From a virus, in IMG/VR virus record IMGVR_UViG_3300001683_000079, positions 1 to 23,398 of that record: a stretch of DNA of 23,398 nt; one strand, 5' to 3'. The notes beneath the pieces are model-generated. The model was not told where the DNA came from, ran no database searches, and was given only the letters and a program-made list of their open reading frames with translations. Below are positions 9,201 through 14,676 of this stretch, piece after piece (position 1 is the stretch's first letter; each line of letters opens with the position of its first letter). A program made the position numbers and the translations under genes.

Positions 9201-10226
9201 GGTTATAATACTGTTAAAAATCTAATGGAAAGATATGCTAAACCACTAGATTATGTACAAACTAAACTAGATAAATTGACTTGGGATAAGACACATGATA
9301 TGGGTAAGATGTTTGCTTATCTAACTATGAAAGATAGAATGATGTCGAAAACACCTCGTGGTCTTGCAAGAATTATGCCTATACTTAGTAAGATTCGTGG
9401 GAAAGACTTAGGTAAATGGGAAGCTATGAGCCATGCTGAAGCAAAATCTTCAGCAGCAGCATTTGTTAATGATGCTTTTGGTGGACAAAGACATGCTAAA
9501 TTAGCTATGGAATGGCAGAAGAAAGCTATAGCAAATGCCGACAATCCTAAAGGTGTTTTCTATAATATGATTGCTTTATGGACTACGCCATCTAAAGCTA
9601 AGTTATCTAACTTGTTTTTATTCTCGCCAGACTGGACAATTTCAAATCTTAGAATTGGTTTTAGAGGTCTTGGTATGACTAAAGATATAGTAGGAAAGAT
9701 AGCTAAAGGTAAGAAATTAACACCAAAAGATATGGCAGAATGGAATATTTACATGGGTTATTGGACTAGGGCTGTCATTGCAACAACAACAGTAGCTTAT
9801 ATAATGCACGAAATGTTTGCAGATAAAGATAAAGAATTTGATTTACAAGATTTTTGGTATACAGGTAGACTTGATTTAGGTACAGGTGAAGAGTATGTGG
9901 TATCAAAACAGATAGCAGAACCAATGCATTGGATAACGCATCCAACACAAACCTTTATGAATAAAACTGCTGCTGCACCAAAAGTTGGATTGGAGTTATT
10001 ATTAGGGAAAAAATACATCTCTCTTAAACATGGTGGTGGATATATCGGGCCGACTCTTGATAGAGGTAGCCCAAAAGAAATGGCTTTATGGGGTGTGGGT
10101 AAGGTTACACCTATATCGTTAAGCCCCTTTAAAAGAGCAATTGAAGAAGATGAAGATTTGTGGGATGCCACAGGTAAAGCAATGCTAGGAAGTCTTGGAT
10201 TCCCAAGATATGGCAGTAGAAAATAA
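6216..10226 (+). CDS. Giant internal virion / DNA-ejection protein
   Basis: The 1336-residue frame is read from ATG 6216 (MSSTYIDGIGF), one base after the upstream stop; an earlier ATG at 6156 would overlap the upstream gene by 59 bases and is less likely. The protein is mostly helical, with hydrophobic or glycine-zipper stretches near residues 168-200, 568-600 (GGVTGLIIAD...GGLLGLTAGLL), 895-925 and 1183-1200. Otherwise it is basic and Lys-rich. Size, position and membrane-active segments match the large ejection proteins (T7 gp16-type) that cross the envelope ahead of the DNA. No transglycosylase or polymerase catalytic motif was recognised. The unbroken 4-kb frame also indicates that sequence quality is good here. 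Confidence 0.6.
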   Translation: MSSTYIDGIGFVAISSYKSPEERDTTLDYYRNIAPKYQQIGGFKEGFNDTQSIIFRAWENLFKTEDEEKNTWFKEEIAEWGQMVGYTDSQALQQYHRELEKLRPLTEVEEADKEANFMTMQQFESDMYDAYDNEDGDISEVQRKYGYDEEELGILNGLAAFAKLAWQSPTYMAGSVFGMVAKDPELLLLGLLRIPALAAQGTTRAVQLASLAMRVQPKYVQTMSKAIQGQRGRAVIGRGVEGATYGGVYEALHDLTFKGHIKKENVERGLALGSLLGSAFGGLSKNIGRESWLINRQTSLNAEKNISQLKYSLQDPNLKWTKAEGIGGEGVLSWEKGWQQKLENIKLENKGFKYNPKTKRYEEPVVEDAPVRDATGEVVDPNIDNINPEFNPNRPPKAQMPKGLDNATKAKFWKGRLQGLVDHESGVKGTIYNQFIKDMTDAGMSIEKAYAKLSDNIDKKILVAQKKLLLEKNKDGSAKYTKAEAGAIAVKEAARELEARNPELLKAEGVPYNKTTSKKWGTQREQVLADDLIGAGEVLKDAGSFSHIFKNVFKDLPKATPKQLVKAGVIGGVTGLIIADEDKAWGGLLGLTAGLLVRGNIKGINVSQAKIRLRMYKVASEGEGLMKTLQMEAGKTVNILHQVLKGKHPDISSLDFLSYVENFSKKSKVIDGIEYGIKGRNKLSAEAQDAIRAYRDLMKNFEKVAKDVGIFADRQFINDYVTHIFRNKKQTPDSIEAFVRRLKNSKNGSKLDDVSTFSNPRRLIEDIKVLAKTHPDLETDVFKILDAYTRSMSKAIAGKNITRQLERTAILDGKNPISVIINPNEFNRRIEINDVGSVGLKEYATDVLGYQVSNHPALKGKLIHPLIKKSLDDFYAPEIGTEGILNKIILVNNAMKRLAVSFSLFHMQSLVFSGIYAGIGGELLTSAGRARMKMVNKIVKGQWEGHGLDAKGKPILKKNVHGREAEGELLGASILKEMAEEGVEIGVKASEYVDAGYNTVKNLMERYAKPLDYVQTKLDKLTWDKTHDMGKMFAYLTMKDRMMSKTPRGLARIMPILSKIRGKDLGKWEAMSHAEAKSSAAAFVNDAFGGQRHAKLAMEWQKKAIANADNPKGVFYNMIALWTTPSKAKLSNLFLFSPDWTISNLRIGFRGLGMTKDIVGKIAKGKKLTPKDMAEWNIYMGYWTRAVIATTTVAYIMHEMFADKDKEFDLQDFWYTGRLDLGTGEEYVVSKQIAEPMHWITHPTQTFMNKTAAAPKVGLELLLGKKYISLKHGGGYIGPTLDRGSPKEMALWGVGKVTPISLSPFKRAIEEDEDLWDATGKAMLGSLGFPRYGSRK

Positions 10227-10241
10227 TAATAGGAGTAAGAA

Positions 10242-11135
10242 ATGGCAAATCCAAGAGCAACAAAAATAGCAGAGTTAAAGGCTAGGATAGAGGCTGCTAA
10301 AGCTGAGATAGCACAACTACAAGCTGATGAACAGGCTGAAGTAGCAGAGGAAAAGACTGGTGCTGCCATGAATTTCAAAGCTGCTGCAACAGGATTAGGA
10401 TTAGATGGTAACAGAAATGACCAAGGTGATTTTGTAGAAGCAGAATTTCCACCTCATAGAGAGATGACTGCTGATGAAAAGAGTTTATATGATGCTATTA
10501 TGGCTGGTGAGATGCCATTGACAGATGAGATGCAACTCATAGCCAATGATATGTCTGACCAAGATTTTATTGATACAGGAATACCAGTTGTTAATAAGAA
10601 AGTTTTTACTATAGATGATACTGATGATGGTAAAGGTGCTCCTACTGGAGAACTTGGTAGTGGTATGGATTTATCTGGTCAAAATAAGGGTAAAGATAGA
10701 CTCATTACAGAGAAACAAATTGCAGAACCAGAGGATGATAAAATTCATGGAGTAAAACCCAAAGAAGAAATTGATGATATTGACACAGACGAAAGAACAG
10801 ATGAAGAGTCTGGTAAAATGCGTCATGGTGGTGTTGATGCCGAAGAGGGTAGAAACAAACCAGAAGTGTCAAATGCTAGAGGTGAAAAAGCAGGTTGGGC
10901 AATGGCAGAGGGTTCAAATATGTGGAGCGTTGATGAGAAAGACGACTACTGGAAAACTCAAGAGGGATTTAATGAGGCTATGGACTTGTATGGTAAGAAA
11001 CCAGCATGGGTAAAAGAACCAACTTTGATTTGGAATCCAGAAACACAAGAGTATGAAGAAGTTGAAGAAGAAGAAGAGTTTGAAGATTTATCTCGCCCTG
11101 CTATTAGTGCTGATATCAAAAAACTCTTTGGCTAG
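10242..11135 (+). CDS. Acidic late protein with N-terminal coiled coil, function unknown
   Basis: The 297-residue protein starts with a strong heptad-like helix (KIAELKARIEAAKAEIAQLQ) and becomes very acidic, with a Glu cluster near the C-terminus (YEEVEEEEEFEDL). No family is recognised. AGGAG lies 7 bases before the ATG. It lies between the giant internal protein and the virion lysozyme, so it is probably a late structural or assembly factor; a scaffold-like or ejection-complex role is possible. The Glu-rich 3' end, read in the +1 frame, spells Lys codons and contains an upstream start for the lysozyme gene (see findings). Confidence 0.55.
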   Translation: MANPRATKIAELKARIEAAKAEIAQLQADEQAEVAEEKTGAAMNFKAAATGLGLDGNRNDQGDFVEAEFPPHREMTADEKSLYDAIMAGEMPLTDEMQLIANDMSDQDFIDTGIPVVNKKVFTIDDTDDGKGAPTGELGSGMDLSGQNKGKDRLITEKQIAEPEDDKIHGVKPKEEIDDIDTDERTDEESGKMRHGGVDAEEGRNKPEVSNARGEKAGWAMAEGSNMWSVDEKDDYWKTQEGFNEAMDLYGKKPAWVKEPTLIWNPETQEYEEVEEEEEFEDLSRPAISADIKKLFG

Positions 11136-11136
11136 T

Positions 11137-11652
11137 ATGAATGTAGACGAGATAAGAGCCTCGTTACTAAGGGCGGGTTTTGAAGAAGATGAAATACCTG
11201 CCTTACTAGGTAATATAGATGTAGAAACTGGTGGTAGTTTTGATTATCAGCAAGTAGAAGATACATCTAATGAACAGAAAGGTTATGGTTTATTCCAGTT
11301 TACTGGTGGACACCTTTCATCTTATCTTGAATATTTAAAAGATACTGAACAAAAAGATAGTTCAGATGCACAGATTAAGTTTGTGTATGCTAACATCTAT
11401 GATGAAAACCCACCCCATGTAATAGGTGCAGGAAACCAGAAGAAGATACAGAAAGCATTTGATAGTGATGATAATGCTTCAAAGTCTGATGTATTTGCTA
11501 GATGGTATGAACGCTTTGAAGGCTCAGAAGAAGATGATACTTGGATTCCCAACTGGTTGAGAGGTGGAATGTTTGATAAAGTCTTAGGTGGGCTTGATAA
11601 TCAACACTCTTCTTATAATGAAAGATATAAGAGGTCTAAGAAGTATGATTAA
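11137..11652 (+). CDS. Virion-associated lysozyme (phage tail lysozyme family)
   Basis: The 171-residue protein contains LLGNIDVETGGSFDYQQVED, with a likely catalytic Glu, followed by KGYGLFQFTGGHLSSYLEYL and later DVFARWYERFEGSEED. This is the signature layout of the phage tail lysozyme family (Phage_lysozyme2), goose-lysozyme-like muramidases that open the cell wall during DNA entry or lysis. The start chosen is ATG 11137, one base after the upstream stop. An in-frame ATG at 11053 would add 28 residues that look like a Sec signal peptide. Neither start has a good Shine-Dalgarno site. It is the last gene of the plus-strand late module. Confidence 0.72.
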   Translation: MNVDEIRASLLRAGFEEDEIPALLGNIDVETGGSFDYQQVEDTSNEQKGYGLFQFTGGHLSSYLEYLKDTEQKDSSDAQIKFVYANIYDENPPHVIGAGNQKKIQKAFDSDDNASKSDVFARWYERFEGSEEDDTWIPNWLRGGMFDKVLGGLDNQHSSYNERYKRSKKYD

Positions 11653-11975
11653 TGGACTGTAATGGAGTTGGAAAGAATTAGAGAGGAATACAGAGGTTAA
11701 TATATAAAACCCTAGCCTTACCATTACTAAATAATAATAATGCCCGTAACCCCCTCTGAATCCTCTTAAAAAATACCTGTTCTTCGGCACAAGTACAGGT
11801 AAACTTGCACAAAAAGGAAAAGAAGTCCATCATCTTATGGTATCTCACCCTTCGCCTGTGTTGATTGTACATACCCATATCAACGATAGTTATTAACTCG
11901 TACTATCACTTATTATATCTAAGGGGGCATGATAGTACCAACGATGTACTCATTGTTGGAAGTTCCCCCAAAAAA
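11653..11975. other. Convergent intergenic region between late and replication operons
   Basis: This 323-base stretch separates two convergent operons. It holds a minus-strand terminator (11768-11801) and a set of nested or competing inverted repeats (11885-11969). A minus-strand frame at 11678-11878 crosses the terminator and lacks a ribosome site, so it is not called. No plus-strand terminator with a U-run was found after the lysozyme gene. Confidence 0.6.
11768..11801 (-). terminator. Rho-independent terminator of the minus-strand operon
   Basis: On the minus strand, TACCTGT (11801-11795) pairs with ACAGGTA (11780-11774), with additional pairing inside (CTT/AAG) around a GTGCCG loop, and is followed directly by six T (11773-11768). 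The hairpin is preceded by the end of the replication operon, whose last called gene stops at 11976, leaving a 3' leader of roughly 200 bases. Confidence 0.7.
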
Positions 11976-12155
11976 CTATGTAACTGGTAATCTTAATTTA
12001 TCTCTATCCAAGTTTGCTACGGATAATTCTCCGTTCAAAGCAAATATCTTTAGCAAAGATGAGCGACTTATTCCATATCTCTCAGCCTTCGCATCTATAA
12101 ATTTCAAATCTCTTTTATTAATCTTTAGATTAATTTGTTCTGTCGCCTCATTCAT
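11976..12155 (-). CDS. Small ribbon-helix-helix protein
   Basis: The 59-residue frame reads MNEATEQINLKINKRDLKF, then IDAKAERYGISRSSLLKIFA, and ends LPVT. A short beta strand (about 6-12), a first helix (14-27) and a second helix starting at the ISRSSLL turn (29-44) give the ribbon-helix-helix layout of Arc/MetJ/CopG DNA-binding proteins, which act as dimers inserting a strand into the major groove. It is the last gene of the minus-strand operon. No clear Shine-Dalgarno site is visible; TATAAT-like sequences lie just upstream (12182-12187, minus sense), so a private weak promoter is possible. A transcriptional regulator is likely; its target is unknown. Confidence 0.6.
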   Translation of the reverse strand: MNEATEQINLKINKRDLKFIDAKAERYGISRSSLLKIFALNGELSVANLDRDKLRLPVT

Positions 12156-12203
12156 TATACTATTACTTAATTGAAAAGGGTATTATACATTAGTAAATAG
12201 AAT

Positions 12204-12374
12204 CTATTTAATATTAAATGGCGATATTGGTGGTGTTGGTGGTAGTCTTTTTTCTTCTTCTACCCATAAATCTATAAGTTCTGATTGTGCTTTATATAAT
12301 TCAGTATGTACACAATCATTCTTCTTGTCACCAAACATTCTTATATACTCAGAGTCTTTTGTAAAGTCAATCAT
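12204..12374 (-). CDS. Small protein with Pro-rich tail, unknown function
   Basis: The 56-residue frame starts MIDFTKDSEYIRMFGD and ends with a proline-rich tail (LPPTPPISPFNIK). Its ATG overlaps the end of the lipoprotein gene by eight bases, and an AGAGGTGAG sequence lies about 14 bases upstream. The overlap with a well-supported neighbour and the sensible codon pattern support translation. No family is recognised. By position beside a lipoprotein it could act with it, but there is no membrane segment. Confidence 0.45.
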   Translation of the reverse strand: MIDFTKDSEYIRMFGDKKNDCVHTELYKAQSELIDLWVEEEKRLPPTPPISPFNIK

Positions 12375-12480
12375 TTTGAGTTACTTTACTCACCTCTTCC
12401 ATCTTTGTTTCAAATTCACTACATCCTGTTAGTAGAGTTACTATAACTTGTAATACAATTATTAATGCTATAGTTTGCAT
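12367..12480 (-). CDS. 37-residue lipoprotein, spanin-like candidate
   Basis: The frame reads MQTIALIIVLQVIVTLLTGC, then SEFETKMEEVSKVTQND. A hydrophobic signal ends in the lipobox LTGC with the lipidated cysteine at residue 20, leaving a mature peptide of 18 residues. GAGGA lies 7 bases upstream of the ATG, which overlaps the upstream gene by 13 bases. Rz1-type outer-membrane spanin subunits and phage exclusion lipoproteins are lipoproteins of this size, so a lysis or envelope role is plausible. No matching inner-membrane spanin with the usual embedded arrangement was found, so the role is inferred only. Confidence 0.6.
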   Translation of the reverse strand: MQTIALIIVLQVIVTLLTGCSEFETKMEEVSKVTQND

Positions 12481-12725
12481 ACGCCATCCTCACAATCATC
12501 ATCTGATTCTATTATAACATACTCTTCTACACTTCTAGTGGTTATCTTTTTAATAGTAGAGCCAAGGTTTCCTACTGTAAATTGTTGTAATAGATTTTCA
12601 TAACTTCGTTTCTCGCATCTCTTTAAATATATATTATAAGCATAATTAAAATTTAAATTTAATACTACTGATGCTTTTTTTGCATAATCTATTGCCAACG
12701 CTTCACATAGTTCTACCCTCGTCAT
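12468..12725 (-). CDS. Hypothetical protein with acidic Cys-containing tail
   Basis: This 85-residue protein (MTRVELCEALAIDYAKK...) is mainly helical and ends with an acidic tail carrying two cysteines (SDDDCEDGVCKL). GGAG lies 10 bases upstream of the ATG, and the gene overlaps the end of rusA by 23 bases. No family is recognised. It is followed by an overlapping lipoprotein gene. It belongs to the tightly packed 3' end of the replication operon. Confidence 0.55.
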   Translation of the reverse strand: MTRVELCEALAIDYAKKASVVLNLNFNYAYNIYLKRCEKRSYENLLQQFTVGNLGSTIKKITTRSVEEYVIIESDDDCEDGVCKL

Positions 12726-13122
12726 TTTCTAATATCTCCATTTGTTTGAACAATATGTGAGGGTCTTTACTGTACATCTTTTTAGCAAAAATTTCCACAA
12801 CTTGTTTGTCATCTATAAAAAAAACACCATTCAAAGAATCTAGTATTGCTTTTATGTAGTTATCAATGTCAGCATTGTTACTACAGTAGGTGTTATCATA
12901 ATTGTTTCTCTTCTTCTTTGACCAAGACTTTGGAATCTCAATCATAAACTCTAAACCAATACAGACTAACTTATCAGAGGGAGTCTGATTCAACTCACTT
13001 GTAAGTGCTTCCATATCTTTTTTAAACTTGGTGTACTTCTTTGGGTAGTATGTAGACCACCTTGCTACCCGAGGTCTTGATGCTGGAACAGGATTTATAT
13101 TAAATTTTTCAGTCCAAATCAT
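12703..13122 (-). CDS. rusA: RusA-like Holliday junction resolvase
   Basis: The 139-residue protein shows the RusA layout: N-terminal PVPASRPRVAR, then the metal-binding block AD85-I-D87-NYIKAILD95, and the downstream DD104-105KQV. RusA dimers cleave Holliday junctions symmetrically; in phages they resolve recombination or packaging intermediates. Length matches the family (about 120-140). The start at 13122 overlaps a 53-residue small gene by 14 bases and lies four small genes from the DUF3310 gene. Together with the NinB-like and YbcO-like genes in the same operon this gives a lambda nin-region-type recombination set. Confidence 0.9.
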   Translation of the reverse strand: MIWTEKFNINPVPASRPRVARWSTYYPKKYTKFKKDMEALTSELNQTPSDKLVCIGLEFMIEIPKSWSKKKRNNYDNTYCSNNADIDNYIKAILDSLNGVFFIDDKQVVEIFAKKMYSKDPHILFKQMEILENDEGRTM

Positions 13123-13270
13123 ATCTAAGTTGTTCTATCTTATCTAAAACAAAGCATAGTAAAAATCTTATTTCCATATCTCTTGGTGTATCTTCTTCCC
13201 TTGCCACCTCTAGTGCATCTTTAATATTATCTGATATTTCGTCTATCGCATCATGTTGATTTATTCTCAT
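13109..13270 (-). CDS. 53-residue acidic helical protein
   Basis: The frame reads MRINQHDAIDEISDNIKDAL, then EVAREEDTPRDMEIRFLLCF, and ends VLDKIEQLRYDLD. It is acidic and predicted helical throughout. It fills what would otherwise be a 128-base hole in a gap-free operon, overlapping the upstream NinB-like gene by 20 bases and rusA by 14. No strong Shine-Dalgarno site is visible, so translation would rely on coupling. No family recognised. Confidence 0.5.
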   Translation of the reverse strand: MRINQHDAIDEISDNIKDALEVAREEDTPRDMEIRFLLCFVLDKIEQLRYDLD

Positions 13271-13670
13271 ATTGCATTGCTATTTTATAATCATCAGTTC
13301 TTGGGAGTTTTATACCATGCTCACCCGACAACATCTCAATCTCACAGATGTAATCTATAAACTCGTCTATATTTAACTCCCTTGTTGATGGTATTTGAGA
13401 TATATCTTTACCACTTTTGGTTTTAAATTCTATCTTGGTTAGGAATTTATCAGCTAAAACAAGGTGCATTTCTTGTTTAGAATAGCCTATTTCCTTTGCT
13501 AGTATATCCACCCATGCAAAGTAAAGCCTGTTTTGAGCATCTGAACGCCTCGACTTTACGATGGAAACTACTGCTTCTTGTGTTGTGGGGTTTTCTAGGA
13601 AGTAATCTTGTACTAAAGTTTTAAAGATTGCTTCTTTTGGTTTATCTTTTTGAATGACTCTACTTATCAT
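13251..13670 (-). CDS. NinB-like recombination protein
   Basis: The 139-residue protein contains the RRSDAQNRLYFAWVDILAKE block followed by EIGYSKQEMHLVLADKFL, which corresponds to the R-S-x-x-Q-N-x-x-(L/Y)-(W/F) core of the NinB (lambda Orf) family. Orf proteins bind single-stranded DNA and assist the annealing protein against host SSB, replacing RecFOR functions. AGGAG lies 9 bases before the ATG. An ERF annealing protein and RusA are encoded in the same operon, which supports the call. The C-terminal half is less typical. Confidence 0.68.
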   Translation of the reverse strand: MISRVIQKDKPKEAIFKTLVQDYFLENPTTQEAVVSIVKSRRSDAQNRLYFAWVDILAKEIGYSKQEMHLVLADKFLTKIEFKTKSGKDISQIPSTRELNIDEFIDYICEIEMLSGEHGIKLPRTDDYKIAMQYENKST

Positions 13671-13797
13671 TGTACACTACTCCTACTTTCTTGTGTTCTT
13701 TTTTTCTATCTAAATAAATTTTAGATACCCATAACCTATTCTGACGAACAGCGTGTTTGAGTTTATTAATAATAGGATGTGCTTTCTTATGACTCAT
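13660..13797 (-). CDS. 45-residue basic protein
   Basis: The frame reads MSHKKAHPIINKLKHAVRQN, then RLWVSKIYLDRKKEHKKVGV, and ends VYNDK. It is strongly basic. Its start overlaps the DUF3310 stop as ATGA, and its end overlaps the NinB-like start by 11 bases. No independent Shine-Dalgarno site is present, so expression would depend on re-initiation after DUF3310. A nucleic-acid-binding peptide is possible from charge alone; no family recognised. Confidence 0.5.
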   Translation of the reverse strand: MSHKKAHPIINKLKHAVRQNRLWVSKIYLDRKKEHKKVGVVYNDK

Positions 13798-14027
13798 TTG
13801 ATATTTTTATCCAAAAGTGTACTAATTAATTTTTCAATAAACCATCTAGCCTTTCTTAAATCTTCAACTTGCCCCTCACCTTTATGCTTATCTCTCCATC
13901 TACATAAATACTTAACAGCAGATGCCGTAAAGTAATCCATATCTTGGTCAATAATAAAATCTATGACCTCTATCTCTCCTTTCTGATAGTGAGAGGGGTT
14001 GATGTTATCTTGTGGTTCAGCCACCAA
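13794..14027 (-). CDS. DUF3310 phage protein
   Basis: The product carries NPSHYQKGEIEVIDFIIDQD, then FTASAVKYLCRWRDKHKG and EDLRKARWFIEKLI, the full DUF3310 pattern (NPxHY, E-x-I-D, KY-x-x-R-x-x-x-K, DLxKAxWY). This small family is very common in phage replication operons and is often labelled a nucleotide kinase without experimental proof. The first codon is TTG at 14027 or, more likely, GTG at 14024; there is no ATG at the N-terminus. Both overlap the end of the upstream 32-residue membrane peptide. Confidence 0.82.
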   Translation of the reverse strand: MVAEPQDNINPSHYQKGEIEVIDFIIDQDMDYFTASAVKYLCRWRDKHKGEGQVEDLRKARWFIEKLISTLLDKNIK

Positions 14028-14115
14028 TCCATCCGAATAGCATAGCCACTACAACAATCGCTAGGAATATCGTAAGCGATTTATTCTTTAACACTTGGTC
14101 GATTAAGTCTTTCAT
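14017..14115 (-). CDS. 32-residue single-span membrane peptide
   Basis: The frame reads MKDLIDQVLKNKSLTIFLAI, then VVVAMLFGWIGG: a short charged N-terminus and one membrane segment. Its ATG overlaps the stop of the two-span membrane gene as ATGA, and its end overlaps the start of DUF3310. Such pairs of adjacent small membrane proteins can be holin/antiholin pairs, but similar peptides are also common in phage early operons with no known role. Coupled translation is the main evidence that it is real. Confidence 0.5.
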   Translation of the reverse strand: MKDLIDQVLKNKSLTIFLAIVVVAMLFGWIGG

Positions 14116-14354
14116 TCTGACAACTCCTTTCTAATGTCATCATCAAGCAATCTCCATATAACTACTGCTGCGATTATACCAACCAAACCAGCAGAACCTA
14201 ACTGTGCTATGATATCAATGATTGTACCAATTACATTACCACCTAAAAAAGGTACGCTATGACCAAAGACAATCTGTAAAACAATTGCCAAACTAATCAG
14301 TTTAATACCTACATTTATACTAGCATCTGCGATGCCCATTATTCTATCTAACAT
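14112..14354 (-). CDS. Two-span small membrane protein, holin-like
   Basis: The 80-residue protein has two hydrophobic stretches (about 14-31 and 39-70, the second long and Gly/Ile-rich) and a charged C-terminus (RLLDDDIRKELSE). AAGGAG stands 8 bases before the ATG, one of the best ribosome sites in the operon, implying strong translation. Size and topology fit small class II holins; the position inside the replication operon rather than the late operon is atypical for a holin. Upstream is a run of nine T on the minus strand (14370-14378), but no stem precedes it. Confidence 0.5.
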   Translation of the reverse strand: MLDRIMGIADASINVGIKLISLAIVLQIVFGHSVPFLGGNVIGTIIDIIAQLGSAGLVGIIAAVVIWRLLDDDIRKELSE

Positions 14355-14383
14355 ATATTTATCTCCTTAAAAAAAAAGAACCC

Positions 14384-14674
14384 CTATTTTAACTGAATTA
14401 ATCTCTTACGGAGAAGTATTTTTTGAGTATTTATTACTGCTCTCAACACTTCTAGTTCTAACCATTCACTCTCTATTGGTGGGCTTAATTGTTTTCTTCC
14501 ATCTATAATATCATGGCAATTAATACAAGCATACATTCCAAAGAGGTCTGATTGCTTAGTTCCCATGCCCCCACCATTCATGTGGGCGTAAACTACTGTT
14601 TCATTTTCGGGCATACAGCCCTCTAATCTTACTTGGCAAGGCATACCCCTTGCTGATTCTGTGATTCTACTCAT
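14384..14674 (-). CDS. YbcO-like (DUF1364) nuclease
   Basis: The 96-residue protein begins MSRITESARGMPCQVRLEGC and continues to VVYAHMNGGGMG, DLFGMYACINCHDIIDGR. This is the full pattern of the YbcO/DUF1364 family, small His/Cys-rich DNA nucleases found in lambdoid nin-like regions: C13, C20, H31, C50-x-x-C53-H54. These residues would bind zinc and the catalytic metal. It is two bases downstream of the dnaB stop. The role is inferred to be processing of branched DNA during recombination or packaging, alongside RusA. Confidence 0.82.
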   Translation of the reverse strand: MSRITESARGMPCQVRLEGCMPENETVVYAHMNGGGMGTKQSDLFGMYACINCHDIIDGRKQLSPPIESEWLELEVLRAVINTQKILLRKRLIQLK

Positions 14675-14676
14675 AA

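Noticed and set aside
10771-11013. 80-codon plus-strand frame within the acidic late gene
   Set aside because: It is the shifted-frame shadow of the Glu-rich gene, without an independent start signal.
11678-11878. 66-codon minus-strand frame
   Set aside because: It runs through the minus-strand terminator hairpin and T-run, has no ribosome site, and its second half is Leu/Arg low complexity.
11929-12174. 81-codon plus-strand frame
   Set aside because: It is antisense to the ribbon-helix-helix gene, lacks a ribosome site and reads as low-complexity Leu/Ile/Ser; the minus-strand frame explains the sequence better.
14360-14384. Terminator upstream of the two-span membrane gene
   Set aside because: There is a run of nine T in minus sense, but no stem precedes it, and the genes on both sides look co-transcribed.
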